DNA of 64,000 bases from positions 1 through 64,000 of the forward strand of contig JADQBA010000029.1 of assembly GCA_016903675.1 (NCBI GenBank), written 5' to 3'. The position numbers and the translations under genes were made by a program. This DNA is from Stigonema ocellatum SAG 48.90 = DSM 106950 (lineage in GTDB: Bacteria > Cyanobacteriota > Cyanobacteriia > Cyanobacteriales > Nostocaceae). Numbering within the stretch: the stretch's first letter is position 1; every line of letters starts with the position of its first letter. Shown in pieces: positions 49,872 through 59,724 of this stretch. The notes below the pieces were generated by a model. It was not told where the DNA came from, made no database searches, and saw only the letters and a program-made list of their open reading frames with translations.

Positions 49872-52745
49872 GTGACAGAAACTGGAAGCTACAAAGATAC
49901 TGTAAACCTGCCCAAGACAAACTTCGATATGCGGGCGAACGCCATCAAGCGCGAACCTGAGATCCAAAAATTTTGGGAAGACAATCAAATTTACCATCAC
50001 CTGTCCCAAAACAATCCACATGACCTATTTATACTGCACGATGGGCCTCCCTACGCAAACGGCGCTCTGCATATGGGTCATGCTTTAAATAAAATTCTCA
50101 AAGACATTATTAACCGCTACCAACTTTTGCAAGGGCGTAAGGTTCGCTATGTCCCTGGTTGGGATTGCCATGGCTTACCCATTGAACTGAAAGTTTTGCA
50201 GAACATGAAACCTGCTGAACGGCAAAACTTAACCCCTTTGCAACTGCGCCAGAAAGCAAAAGAATTTGCCCTGAAAACAGTAGACGAACAACGGGAAAGT
50301 TTCAAAAGATACGGTGTGTGGGGTGATTGGGAACATCCGTACCTAACTTTAAGCCCAGAATATGAAGCGGCTCAGATTGGTGTTTTCGGTGAGATGGTAT
50401 TACAAGGCTACATTTATCGTGGTTTGAAGCCAGTACACTGGAGTCCCAGTTCTAAAACGGCTTTGGCAGAAGCTGAGTTGGAATATCCTGAAGGTCACAC
50501 CTCCCGGAGTATCTACGCTGCTTTCCCAATGACGAGTTTATCCTCAGGGGTGAAGCCACAACTGGACGAGTTTTTGCCGGAGTTGGGTGTCGCTATCTGG
50601 ACGACGACACCGTGGACTATTCCCGCAAATCTAGGAGTGGCGGTGAATCCAGACCTCACCTACGCAGTTGTGGAAGTTGCAAAAGATACTGTTACAGAAT
50701 TCGCTGCAAAATATCTCATCGTGGCTGGTGATTTGGTAGAAAGCCTATCCGCTAAACTAGCAACTCAGCTAACCGTAAAAACCACAGTAAAAGGGAAAGA
50801 TTTAGAACATTCAACTTACCATCATCCCCTATTTGACCGCGAAAGTCCGATTGTGGTTGGTGGTGATTATGTGACCACTGAGTCTGGTACTGGATTGGTA
50901 CACACAGCCCCTGGTCATGGTCAAGAAGACTACATGGTAGGTCAGCGCTACGGTTTGCCAGTTCTCGCTCCTGTGGATGATAATGGGAATTTTACCGCAG
51001 AGGCGGGACAGTTTGCAGGGTTGAATGTTCTGGGTGATGGCAATCAAGCGGTGATTGATGCGCTGACAGCAGCAGGTTCTTTACTGAAGGAAGAAGCCTA
51101 CGTCCATAAGTATCCCTACGATTGGCGGACGAAAAAACCAACAATTTTCCGCGCCACGGAACAGTGGTTTGCTTCGGTGGCTGGATTTCGGAATGAGGCA
51201 CTAGAAGCGATCGCCACCGTAAAATGGATTCCACCCCAAGGAGAAAATCGCATCACGCCGATGGTTGCAGAGCGTTCCGATTGGTGCATTTCCCGTCAGC
51301 GCAGTTGGGGTGTGCCAATCCCCGTTTTCTACGATGAAGAAACTGGAGAACCGCTGCTGAATCAGGAAACCATGGCTCACGTTCAGTCCATAGTAGCAGA
51401 AAAAGGTTCCGATGCTTGGTGGGAACTCTCAGTGGAAGAGTTATTGCCAGAACAATACCGCAACAATGGTCGTTCCTACCGTAAAGGTACTGACACCATG
51501 GATGTGTGGTTTGATTCTGGTTCTTCCTGGGCTGCTGTGCTGAAGCAGCGACCCGAATTGCGCTACCCAGCTGATTTATACTTGGAAGGTTCAGATCAGC
51601 ATCGCGGTTGGTTCCAGTCAAGTTTGCTCACGAGTGTTGCAACCAACGGCTGTGCTCCCTACAAAACTGTGTTAACCAACGGCTTTACAGTTGACGAACA
51701 TGGTCGTAAAATGAGTAAATCTCTGGGGAACGGTATTGACCCAGTAGTGGTTATTGAGGGTGGCAAAAATCAAAAAGAGGAACCACCTTACGGAGCCGAT
51801 GTTTTGCGCCTATGGGTGTCATCGGTGGACTACTCCTCAGATGTCCCCATCAGCAAGAATATCCTCAAGCAGATGGGGGATGTGAGAACCAAAATTCGCA
51901 ACACGGCTCGTTTTCTCCTCGGCAATTTGCACGACTTTGACCCAAGCAAGGATTCGGTGCCTTACGACCAGCTACCCAACCTTGACCGTTATATGCTGCA
52001 CCGGATTACCGAGGTGTTTGAGGAAGTCACGAAAGCGTTTGAAAGTTACCAGTTCTTCCGGTTTTTCCAAACGATGCAGAATTTCTGCGTTGTGGATCTG
52101 TCTAACTTTTATCTAGATATTGCCAAAGACCGTCTGTATATCAGCGCCCTGGATAGTTTCCGGCGTCGTAGCTGTCAGACAGTGCTGGCGATCGCTCTTG
52201 AAAACTTAGCCCGTGCGATCGCCCCTGTGCTATCCCACATGGCAGAAGATATCTGGCAATATCTCCCCTACAAAACAGCCTACTCCTCAGTGTTTGAATC
52301 GGGTTGGGTGCAGTTAGAGGAGCAGTGGTATAATCTAGAATTGGCAGAATACTGGGAGCAACTGCGCCAAATCCGCACTGAGGTTAACAAGGTGCTAGAA
52401 CAAGCCAGGGTAGAAAAAATGATTGGTTCTTCCCTAGAAGCTAAAGTGTTGCTGTACTTACCAGATGAGCAGTTACGCTCTACCGTGAAATCACTGAATA
52501 CAAGCAACAGTGTGGATGAACTACGCTACCTGTTTATCACGTCCCAAGCAGATTTGTTGGATTCTCCAGAGGAACTGCTTGGGTTGAAGTATGGGTTGCA
52601 GTCCGATGCATGGGGGATTGGTGTAGTGAATGCAGTTGGGCAAAAGTGCGATCGTTGCTGGAACTACTCGAGTCATGTAGGCGAATCAGTTGAACATCCT
52701 CTGATTTGCGAACGGTGTGTTGCAGCTTTGGCTGGGGAGTTTTAG
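49872..52745 (+). CDS. ileS: Isoleucyl-tRNA synthetase
   Basis: A 957-residue class I aminoacyl-tRNA synthetase that charges tRNA-Ile. The HIGH signature appears in HDGPPYANGALHMGHALNK (about 55-73) and KMSKS in EHGRKMSKSLGNG. The editing domain lies between, with TTTPWTIPANLG and HTAPGHGQEDY. The C-terminal zinc finger CDRCWNYSSHVGESVEHPLICERC is present. Start is GTG at 49872 (MTETGSYKDTVNLPKT). Length is normal for the bacterial enzyme. Confidence 0.98.
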   Translation: MTETGSYKDTVNLPKTNFDMRANAIKREPEIQKFWEDNQIYHHLSQNNPHDLFILHDGPPYANGALHMGHALNKILKDIINRYQLLQGRKVRYVPGWDCHGLPIELKVLQNMKPAERQNLTPLQLRQKAKEFALKTVDEQRESFKRYGVWGDWEHPYLTLSPEYEAAQIGVFGEMVLQGYIYRGLKPVHWSPSSKTALAEAELEYPEGHTSRSIYAAFPMTSLSSGVKPQLDEFLPELGVAIWTTTPWTIPANLGVAVNPDLTYAVVEVAKDTVTEFAAKYLIVAGDLVESLSAKLATQLTVKTTVKGKDLEHSTYHHPLFDRESPIVVGGDYVTTESGTGLVHTAPGHGQEDYMVGQRYGLPVLAPVDDNGNFTAEAGQFAGLNVLGDGNQAVIDALTAAGSLLKEEAYVHKYPYDWRTKKPTIFRATEQWFASVAGFRNEALEAIATVKWIPPQGENRITPMVAERSDWCISRQRSWGVPIPVFYDEETGEPLLNQETMAHVQSIVAEKGSDAWWELSVEELLPEQYRNNGRSYRKGTDTMDVWFDSGSSWAAVLKQRPELRYPADLYLEGSDQHRGWFQSSLLTSVATNGCAPYKTVLTNGFTVDEHGRKMSKSLGNGIDPVVVIEGGKNQKEEPPYGADVLRLWVSSVDYSSDVPISKNILKQMGDVRTKIRNTARFLLGNLHDFDPSKDSVPYDQLPNLDRYMLHRITEVFEEVTKAFESYQFFRFFQTMQNFCVVDLSNFYLDIAKDRLYISALDSFRRRSCQTVLAIALENLARAIAPVLSHMAEDIWQYLPYKTAYSSVFESGWVQLEEQWYNLELAEYWEQLRQIRTEVNKVLEQARVEKMIGSSLEAKVLLYLPDEQLRSTVKSLNTSNSVDELRYLFITSQADLLDSPEELLGLKYGLQSDAWGIGVVNAVGQKCDRCWNYSSHVGESVEHPLICERCVAALAGEF

Positions 52746-52746
52746 C

Positions 52747-52806
52747 TGGTAGTAGCGCTTTAGCGCCGGTTAAATCGCGGTTTTTTTGCGCTGAAGCGCA
52801 ACTACA
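52747..52806. repeat. GGTAGTAGCGC palindromic repeat after ileS
   Basis: TAGTAGCGCTTTAGCGCCGG...GCGCTGAAGCGCAACTAC, a short copy of the GTTCGTAGTAGCGC family. A GTAGGGGCG...CACCCCTACC hairpin follows at about 52816-52845 and could end ileS transcription. Confidence 0.7.
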
Positions 52807-52987
52807 AACAAAAGCTGTAGGGGCGAAGGATACTTCACCCCTACCAACTATTTAAACAAACGTATAATTAATTCTCACCAGATGTCTACTCACAAGAGTA
52901 GGGGAAGAACGTAATTATTGACTTCCCACCTGCAAAATTGTCGAAACCCTTGATTTCTCGTTGAGAGGCAGGGGAGGGTGTGACCGG

Positions 52988-53200
52988 TTACGGGCGGTAA
53001 GCGTGACCTGGGGCAGGGAAATTGGCTACTACCCCAATAGTCCCACCACCAGCAGCTTTCGGATAAGTTGTAACGCTAAAGTATGGGGGTCTAACTCCGT
53101 TAAGTAGGACACCTCCATTCACTGCTTGGCATTGAGTATCAGTCAGTTCTTCCCAAAGATTTGAGGTTTGTGCTTGAATGTTTTCTACAGAGTAGTGCAT
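52988..53200 (-). CDS. Double-glycine leader peptide precursor (RiPP/bacteriocin-type)
   Basis: A 70-residue precursor. The leader runs MHYSVENIQAQTSNLWEELTDTQCQAVNGG, with the LTDxQxxxVxGG pattern of leaders cut by C39-type ABC transporters after residue 30. The core (VLLNGVRPPYFSVTTYP, then AAGGGTIGVVANF) is 40 residues, rich in Gly, Pro and aromatic residues, with no Cys. A strong GAAAGGAGAAGTAAGG sits just before the ATG. No transporter or modification gene lies within the window. The product could be a bacteriocin or a signalling peptide. Confidence 0.72.
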   Translation of the reverse strand: MHYSVENIQAQTSNLWEELTDTQCQAVNGGVLLNGVRPPYFSVTTYPKAAGGGTIGVVANFPAPGHAYRP

Positions 53201-53702
53201 CCTTACTTCTCCTTTCAGATTATAGAAAGATTAAAGTGGAAAAGACAACAACAGCCTACAGCCGATCATAGAAGATTTGGCGTTGGTGAGATCAAGCATG
53301 AATCCAACTTTAGAGACGCGAAATTTCGCATCTCTACAAGGTGTTGGAATTAAACGAAATAATTTTCATACTTCAATTCAGCAACGCCAAATATTTTATT
53401 TAGGCACAAAAGCAGATATCAGAAAACTGCTTTCCCGTTTAAGGTATTCTTGTCTTCTGCTTTAGTTTAAAGTGTAACTGGTAAAAAGAATTTTTGCAAC
53501 CATCCTGTTATAATTTCTTAATATTAGGAAATTTATACCTCCCTGGATTCCGAGGTGAGGTTTTCTCGCAATGTGGGATAAACAACCCATTCAAAAAAGC
53601 CTGAAAAGGTTACATCATAGGCATTTTGACTTTTGAATGAGTGAAGTCCGCACAGTGGTACTAGGGACTTAGCCCTCAATTACGAATTACGGATCCGCAG
53701 GG
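53201..53702. other. Gap between peptide and ParA genes
   Basis: A GAGACGCGAAATTTCGCATCTC palindrome-like stretch lies at about 53312-53340. The rest is AT-rich with no credible gene or promoter motif. Confidence 0.4.
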
Positions 53703-54587
53703 TCAAAACTTTTGCAACAACTCTTTGGTTAACTGAATGAATGCTTTTGACCCTGCTGATTGAGGATTATTTAACACAACTGGCATAAAACTGTCAACTG
53801 CCTTAGCAACATTCACATCAATTGGTATTTGTGTCTGAAAAATTTTTGCTGCGCCAAAATCTTGTTGAACGCGCTGCATCACTTGCTTGTAGTATCTTCC
53901 CGTGAGAAGATTGGTGTTGGACATTGTAAATACAATGCCCAGCATTTGTATATCCATCTCTGCTTCTTGTTCGTGACTCTCTTTTAACTGAGCAATGCGT
54001 CTTTCCAACAACTGGATACCGATCACAGATAAAGGTTCTGGTTTAGCAGGAAGTATGTAAAAATTACTCGTTGCCAAAGCACTACGAGTCAAAAGATTAT
54101 ACCCAGGGGCGCAATCCAGCATGATAAAATCATATTCTTGCCGAATTGGTTCTAGGATCTTAGTCAACAAAACTCTTTCAAAACGATTCCAAATTGTTTC
54201 AAAATCCTGTGTTCCCAAAGCCACTGCTTGTTGATGTAGCATTTCGGAGACGATAAACTCATCGTACAGGTCGATATCTCCTGGCAATAAGTCCAGTCCT
54301 TGCTGATTACAGACCTGAGACTGAATTATATCCTGAATCGTCAACTTTTGGTTTTGATTAGGGTTGATAATGTCGTCTATCAGATACCTCAATGTCTTTC
54401 TTTGTTTTCGGCGCTTGGCAAAGTCCAAAGGTGACGTGAGACTAAGTGTAGCACTAATTTGGCTATCTAAGTCAAGGACAAGCACCCGTTTTCCATGCTC
54501 CTTTGCTAAACAGGTAGCTATGTTGACTGTGAGGGTGGTTTTGCCAACGCCGCCTTTCATATTAGCAGTTGCAATTACATATCCCAT
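53703..54587 (-). CDS. ParA-family ATPase
   Basis: A 294-residue deviant Walker A ATPase (MinD/ParA class). KGGVGKTTLTVNIA at about 11-24 has the signature lysine. LVLDLDSQISATLSL and DFIMLDCAPGYNLLTRSALATSNFYILPAKPEP form the later motifs. No HTH region or ParB gene is present. Such stand-alone ParA proteins position cargoes such as carboxysomes or plasmids, but a partner cannot be named here. Start ATG 54587; the leader holds a MITE. Confidence 0.92.
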   Translation of the reverse strand: MGYVIATANMKGGVGKTTLTVNIATCLAKEHGKRVLVLDLDSQISATLSLTSPLDFAKRRKQRKTLRYLIDDIINPNQNQKLTIQDIIQSQVCNQQGLDLLPGDIDLYDEFIVSEMLHQQAVALGTQDFETIWNRFERVLLTKILEPIRQEYDFIMLDCAPGYNLLTRSALATSNFYILPAKPEPLSVIGIQLLERRIAQLKESHEQEAEMDIQMLGIVFTMSNTNLLTGRYYKQVMQRVQQDFGAAKIFQTQIPIDVNVAKAVDSFMPVVLNNPQSAGSKAFIQLTKELLQKF

Positions 54588-54613
54588 TGCTTAATCCTCT
54601 GTTGACGCATTCC

Positions 54614-54776
54614 CATCTAAGTACAATACCCGTGAATGAAAGCCCTCACCCCTAGCCCCTCTCCCAAATTGGGAGAGGGGTGCCCGTCTAGGGCTATCTT
54701 GAGGGCGGTAATGAGAATGAAATACCAGGATTACTGTCCTCTGATTCCGTTCATTCACGGGTATTGCATCTAAGTA
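54614..54776. mobile_element. MITE, CAATACCCGTGAATGAA family, copy 2
   Basis: The element is 54624-54766 (143 bp) with perfect 17-bp inverted ends. It is flanked by the exact 10-bp duplication CATCTAAGTA at 54614-54623 and 54767-54776. It lies just upstream of the ParA gene and may alter its leader. Confidence 0.93.
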
Positions 54777-55082
54777 GGTCGGCATAAATAAAGTTAACTC
54801 AAGGTGATTTCGGCCATACTCCCATAGTTGAAGCAGTCAGATTATAGCAGTTCACGTTAACTTAGTACTTTTGTCAGGGTATTGATATGACTTTTCTCCC
54901 ATGTAATTACCTGGTTCTATTTTTAGTATTGATGACAAGTATACGCAGAATCAACTCCAGCCCATGTTTCGAGGTGGGCTGGATATTTCTTTTGGCGGTA
55001 GTGTCAATCCGGTTCGGAAGCGCGAAAGATGAGGGAGATAAGGGAGCAACTTCTTCCTCATCCCCCTGCACCCTCTACTCGA
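54777..55082. other. Gap upstream of the secreted-protein gene's 3' end
   Basis: About 300 bp. It contains a possible promoter for the ParA gene (AT-rich) and a CCCATGTTTCGAGGTGGGCTGG hairpin-like word at 54961-54982. An 80-codon frame at 54887-55129 does not resemble any protein. Confidence 0.4.
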
Positions 55083-55547
55083 TCACAAATCACAAGCAAA
55101 TCCATTATGGTCACGGTCTTTTATTCTAGCAAGTTTGCCATATAGCGCGACGGGAATGCTGGTGATACCGTATTGCCAATTTATCCGTTGACAGGTTTCT
55201 GTGGTCAGTAATTGACGGATGTACACATCTCTGATATCAAAAGCTTGGGTGCACAGCTTTGTCACCAACTCTTTGTCCGTTGCGATGGTTTCAACTCTGC
55301 TTTGTAATTCCAATTGCTTGTAGTAAAAATTTGGATTATTCCCGCACTGTACAGTCAATTCAAATTTCGCTCCCTTTAAATCTTCTGTAGGTATTGACAA
55401 AATTAAAAATTCCGGGCTAAATCTAATGTCAGATATTTTCATATTCTCCGTGTCCCACCGACCTAGCTGGTAGTTCTTGGTTTCAGCAAAGGCAGGCATT
55501 GCGTTGGTAAATAAAAATAGTGTTGCCAAAATACTTAGAGCTTTCAT
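55083..55547 (-). CDS. Secreted protein with an Excalibur-like C-terminal motif
   Basis: 154 residues. A signal peptide (MKALSILATLFLFTNAMPAFA) has a cleavage site after AFA. The mature protein has four Cys. The C-terminal tail KDRDHNGFACDL resembles the calcium-binding Excalibur motif (DxDxDGxxC). The body (QLGRWDTENMKISDIRFSPEFLILSIP) resembles no named family. Probably periplasmic or extracellular. A tight upstream gene is not present. Confidence 0.72.
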   Translation of the reverse strand: MKALSILATLFLFTNAMPAFAETKNYQLGRWDTENMKISDIRFSPEFLILSIPTEDLKGAKFELTVQCGNNPNFYYKQLELQSRVETIATDKELVTKLCTQAFDIRDVYIRQLLTTETCQRINWQYGITSIPVALYGKLARIKDRDHNGFACDL

Positions 55548-56512
55548 TTAGTACCTGATACAATGACTTTCTGTTAGTATTCCCACCCGTACACAAAGAA
55601 GGAACAAGTATTGTTGCCAGACACAGATGAAAAGGGTGTAGGGGGTAGGGGGTAGGGGGTAGGGAACCCCATAATTAAAATCAGGGGCAAAATTTTCGGA
55701 CGCCTTCGACGCTTGCGCTTACTCGTTGAAATACATTTTTCTTTGATTTCATACTTGAATGTGGACAGAAGAGTAGGGGCGTATTGCAATACGCCCGTAC
55801 CGCTGTCAAGACAGCGATCCAAACTACGTTCGGCTTGTACCCGTTTGGGGTGTGGTTGTTTTATCGAACCCTACTCCCCACGCCCGCACACCCCACACCC
55901 CGTTCTTGGTCAGCCCCTTCTCACTCGGGGAGACGCACTCGCGTTCGGGTTCGTCAAAAGTCACGCATTCAAAAGTCAAAAAGAAAGGCAGCTATGCTGC
56001 TATACTGAAAATATAAAATAATACAGTGGAGGCTTCGACTCCCACTGATTGAAGACCACCAACCTCCGGTTTGGTGGGGGCATGTACTGGATTTGTGGCG
56101 GCTTCAGAGGGCAGAGATATTATAAAGTAAGAACATTGGCTCTATGCTACTAAAATTGAAACTTCCGTAATACCACCATGGTCATCGTACTTTTCTAGAC
56201 CTTAGAATAGTCAGGATAGCAGACCTGCTAAAAAAGCGTGATCTCAGAGAGTACCACGCGTAGAGGAAAACGGTCTTAAATATATGCTCTCAAAGCATCG
56301 GTCTACATGGTAGAGTAAAAATACTGGACTTTCACCAGACACCTCTGATGAAGTTCAGTATTTTCACTATTGACATAGGGTGGTGTTAGGTCAACACCCA
56401 CCGGGGAGCAAGGGGAGGAGGGGAGCAGGGGGGCAGGGGTGATTCTTTCTCTCCTCCCCTCCTCCCCTCCTCCCCTCCTCCCCTGCCTAACCGAACCGTA
56501 TTGGGTAGCTTT
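55548..56512. other. Gene-free region before ccaA
   Basis: Contains a GGGGGTAGGGGGTAG run (55640-55660), a GTAGGGGCGTATTGCAATACGCCCGTAC palindrome (about 55774-55800), CCACCAACCTCCGGTTTGGTGG (about 56057-56078) and repeated GGGGAGGAGGGG units (56405-56485). A solo CCGTATTG end at 56497-56504 is like the MITE right end but has no left partner. Shorter frames here look spurious. Confidence 0.55.
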
Positions 56513-57334
56513 ATGAAAAAATTGCTTAAAGGTCTGCGTGAATTCAAAGCTAGTTATTTTTGTACACATCAAGAACTGTTTGAACAACTTTCTCATGGTC
56601 AAAAGCCCAGAGTATTATTTATTACCTGTTCAGATTCACGTGTTGATCCAAACCTGATTACACAAGCCGAGTTAGGTGAATTGTTTGTCATTCGCAATGC
56701 AGGCAACATTATTCCACCATATGGAGCAACCAATGGCGGTGAAGGTGCCACCATTGAATATGCTGTTCAAGCATTAGATATTCGACAAATTATTGTCTGT
56801 GGTCACTCTCATTGTGGCGCAATGAAAGGGCTAATGAAGTTAGACAAACTGCGAGAGGAAATGCCACTTGTGCATGACTGGTTGAAGTATGCAGAAGCAA
56901 CCCGACGACTGGTGAAAGACCATTACAGCCAGTACGAAGAGGAAGAACTGCTAGAAATCATGATTGCCGAAAATGTACTTACCCAAATCGAGAATTTACG
57001 GACGTATCCGGTGATTCACTCTAAGCTTTACCAAGGGCAACTCAAGATTTATGCTTGGATTTATCACATTGAAACAGGAGAAATTTTGGCATACGATCCG
57101 CAAAACCACGGCTATGTCTTGCCCCAAAGCCAACTTCCACCATCTGAAATAGATGAGACATTGCTAGATTCGCATCCATTTGGCAATGGCGTAAAAAGTT
57201 CTGCCACAACCCACCCAGAGACAGTTGAACCATCTGAGAAAATCGCCATCTCCGCATATGAACGGTTACCAATGACACCCCTTTCACCAGAACAGATAGA
57301 GCGAATTTACCGAGGAGCAAGGGCAGGAAATTGA
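56513..57334 (+). CDS. ccaA: Carboxysomal-type beta-carbonic anhydrase
   Basis: A 273-residue beta-CA. It converts bicarbonate to CO2, in the carboxysome supplying Rubisco. Counting from the upstream TTG, the zinc ligands are Cys43, His102 and Cys105 (CSDSR and CGHSHCGAMKG), with the Asp-Arg pair in SDSRVD. Length, the long C-terminal extension and the final QIERIYRGA match Synechocystis CcaA rather than shorter beta-CAs. The start is the ATG at 56513 (MKKLLKGLREFK), not TTG 56501. The C-terminal extension is what targets CcaA to the carboxysome shell in relatives. It lies next to but opposite the fatty-acid-type operon. Confidence 0.9.
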   Translation: MKKLLKGLREFKASYFCTHQELFEQLSHGQKPRVLFITCSDSRVDPNLITQAELGELFVIRNAGNIIPPYGATNGGEGATIEYAVQALDIRQIIVCGHSHCGAMKGLMKLDKLREEMPLVHDWLKYAEATRRLVKDHYSQYEEEELLEIMIAENVLTQIENLRTYPVIHSKLYQGQLKIYAWIYHIETGEILAYDPQNHGYVLPQSQLPPSEIDETLLDSHPFGNGVKSSATTHPETVEPSEKIAISAYERLPMTPLSPEQIERIYRGARAGN

Positions 57335-57348
57335 GAAGGTTATGCCGG

Positions 57349-58137
57349 TTATTGATGTACGTGTAGCGCCATAATCGAGTAACCGGCATCTACATAAATC
57401 ACTTGACCTGTGATGCCACGGGCTAAATCGCTACAGAGAAAAGCAGCAGCGTTGCCAACTTCAGTCTGAGTGACGCTGCGCCCCAAAGGTGCTACTTGTT
57501 CAGTATGCCGCATCAAATCTGGAAAGCTAGTAATTGCTTGTGACGCAAGGGTGGGAATAGGACCTGCTGAGATGGCATTTACCCGAATATTGTCAGAACC
57601 TAATTCAGCAGCCAAATAACGAACGTTCATTTCCAGCGCTGCTTTGGCAATTCCCATAACATTATAATTGGGAATAACCCGCACACCACCTAAGGATGTG
57701 ATGGTAAGGATACTACCGCCTTCAGTCATTAAAGGTTTAGCAGCAGCACTCAGGGCAACTAGAGAGTAAGAACTGATATCCAACGCTTGGGCAAAACATT
57801 GGCGCGAGGTATTACTAAAGTCACCAGTTAGCCCCTCTTTACTGGCAAATGCCAGAGAATGAACGAGGATGTCTAACTTTCCCCATTTTTTTTCGACAGC
57901 CTTGAAGGTAGACTGAATCTGAGCATCATCTTCAACATTACAGGAGAGAAACAGACTATGGGGGATAGGTTCTATCGCTTCTCGAACTTTTTGCTCATAA
58001 CGTCCGTGGTCATCCGATAAAAAAGTGATACCCAGATTGGCACCAGCTTTATATAGCTGTTGTGCAATACTCCAAGCAATGGATCTGTTGTTTGCAATAC
58101 CTGTAACTAGGGCATTTTTTCCTGTTAAATCTAACAT
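57349..58137 (-). CDS. fabI: Enoyl reductase, FabI-type
   Basis: A 262-residue short-chain reductase with the FabI pattern. The nucleotide site is GKNALVTGIANNRSIAWSIA (6-25). The catalytic YxxMxxxK is Tyr158 and Lys165 in NYNVMGIAKAALEM. SLAFASKE, SAGPIPTLAS and TGQVIYVDAGYSIM complete it. FabI reduces enoyl-ACP in fatty acid synthesis. Here it is the last gene of an operon with a CoA ligase and remnants of a KAS III-like and an ammonia-lyase gene. It may therefore reduce an enoyl or cinnamoyl thioester instead. The gap to the ligase gene is 51 bp. Confidence 0.85.
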   Translation of the reverse strand: MLDLTGKNALVTGIANNRSIAWSIAQQLYKAGANLGITFLSDDHGRYEQKVREAIEPIPHSLFLSCNVEDDAQIQSTFKAVEKKWGKLDILVHSLAFASKEGLTGDFSNTSRQCFAQALDISSYSLVALSAAAKPLMTEGGSILTITSLGGVRVIPNYNVMGIAKAALEMNVRYLAAELGSDNIRVNAISAGPIPTLASQAITSFPDLMRHTEQVAPLGRSVTQTEVGNAAAFLCSDLARGITGQVIYVDAGYSIMALHVHQ

Positions 58138-58188
58138 GAATGTTTAAGTTCTCCATCAATCAATTTGGATTTGGCAACATAAATCTTT

Positions 58189-59721
58189 TCAGCATAGCTG
58201 CCTTTGTTGATCAAGGGTATGATCTGTCGCTTTTTCCTCACGCAGAATTCTCTTAAGTACTTTACCCGTGGAGTTTTTAGGGATTGAATCTACAAACTTA
58301 ATAGCGTGGGGAATTTTGTAAGCGGCCATTCTCTCAGAACAAAATTCAATGATTTGTTTTTCTGTAATGGTGTGACCAGGTTTAAGGACTATGTTGGCTT
58401 TGATTATCTCACATTTGACTGGATCGGGAACGCCGTAGACAGCAACTTCTGCTGTTGCTGGATGTTGATAAATGACATTTTCAACTTCTGTCGGATAGAT
58501 TTTAAATCCAGACACATTAATCATGTCTTTCAAGCGGTCAACGATGTAGAAAAAGCCGTCCTCATCTATGCGACCAATATCACCAGTATGAAACCAACCA
58601 TTTTTAATCACCTGAGCAGTTTCAAATGGGCGATTCCAATAACCAAGCATGATATTTGGTCCTTTGATAACTATCTCACCTAACTCCCCTGGTGATACCT
58701 GATGACCATCACGATCAATAATTCTCATTTGCACGTTTTCAATTGGAGTCCCAATTGAACCTATTTTGTATTTTAAGTCATTCTTATAAGAAGCACATGG
58801 TGATGTTTCAGTTAGACCGTATCCTTCATGGATGACAATTCCATACTTCTGTTTCCAGTTTTGTGCAACTTCAACTGGCATGTTTGCCGCAGCTGAAAAG
58901 TAATAACGCACACTTTTCAGGTTGTAGCTAGAAGTAACCGTATTCAGCATTTTTATGAATACTGTCGGTACTCCAAAAAACATTGTGATATGTTGAGTGC
59001 TAATGGTTTGCAAGATTTCCTCTAGGTCAAATCTACGTTTTAGGATAATAGTGGCACAAACGTTAAGACCAGCGTTGAGAATAGCGTTTTGACCGAAGCA
59101 ATGAAAGAGTGGCACGTAAAGCAGCAATCTATCTTCTTTACGCATTCGAGAACAATGGTTGTGGGAGTACATATTGGAAATTATATTGCCGTGGGAAAGG
59201 GTAGCTCCTTTAGGAAAACCTGTTGTACCTGATGTGTAGACGATGCAAGCAGGAGCATGGAAATCCATATCAACAGCACAAGCATCTTGTGAAGTATTTG
59301 CCATCAGTTGGGCTAAACTAAGTCCCTTGTTGGTTTTACCTTCTGCAATCAAAATATGTTGCAGTTCGGGTAAGTCTGCTTCTGATACTTGCTCACAAAG
59401 TGACTCAGTTGTAATGATTGCTTTGGCAGCACAATCGTTGAGGATGTAGCTGACTTCAGCAGTTTTGAGCATCACGTTGACGGAGACGGCGATCGCACCA
59501 ATTTTGAGAATGCCAAGATAGGAAAAGACGAATTCTGGGATGTTGGGCAAAAACAAAGCTACGCGATCGCCGAGTTGAATCCCCAGTCCCCGTAAACAAT
59601 TTGCCACACCATTGGCTAACTGGTTAAGTTCTTTGTAGGTATAAGATTTATCTTCAAAAATGAGAGCGATTTTATCAGGAAACATCTGATGACCCCGTTG
59701 TACATGATTTGCGATGTTCAT
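58189..59721 (-). CDS. Acyl/aryl-CoA ligase (ANL family)
   Basis: A 510-residue adenylate-forming ligase. The A3 loop is YTSGTTGFPKGATLSHGN, A5 is YGLTETSP, A7-A8 is GWFHTGDIGRIDEDGFFYIVDRLKDMINVSGFKIYPTEVE, and A10 is KNSTGKVLKR with the catalytic Lys. It forms a CoA thioester through an acyl-AMP. The family includes fatty-acid and 4-coumarate CoA ligases, and the sequence alone does not choose. Context, an ammonia-lyase remnant 3 bp upstream, favours a cinnamate-like substrate. The start codon follows the lyase remnant's stop by 3 bp, so they are translationally coupled. Confidence 0.9.
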   Translation of the reverse strand: MNIANHVQRGHQMFPDKIALIFEDKSYTYKELNQLANGVANCLRGLGIQLGDRVALFLPNIPEFVFSYLGILKIGAIAVSVNVMLKTAEVSYILNDCAAKAIITTESLCEQVSEADLPELQHILIAEGKTNKGLSLAQLMANTSQDACAVDMDFHAPACIVYTSGTTGFPKGATLSHGNIISNMYSHNHCSRMRKEDRLLLYVPLFHCFGQNAILNAGLNVCATIILKRRFDLEEILQTISTQHITMFFGVPTVFIKMLNTVTSSYNLKSVRYYFSAAANMPVEVAQNWKQKYGIVIHEGYGLTETSPCASYKNDLKYKIGSIGTPIENVQMRIIDRDGHQVSPGELGEIVIKGPNIMLGYWNRPFETAQVIKNGWFHTGDIGRIDEDGFFYIVDRLKDMINVSGFKIYPTEVENVIYQHPATAEVAVYGVPDPVKCEIIKANIVLKPGHTITEKQIIEFCSERMAAYKIPHAIKFVDSIPKNSTGKVLKRILREEKATDHTLDQQRQLC

Positions 59722-59724
59722 GGC

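Noticed and set aside
56303..56602. 99-codon minus-strand frame overlapping ccaA
   Set aside because: Shadow of the ccaA start with a repeat-derived GGGGAGGAGGGG stretch.
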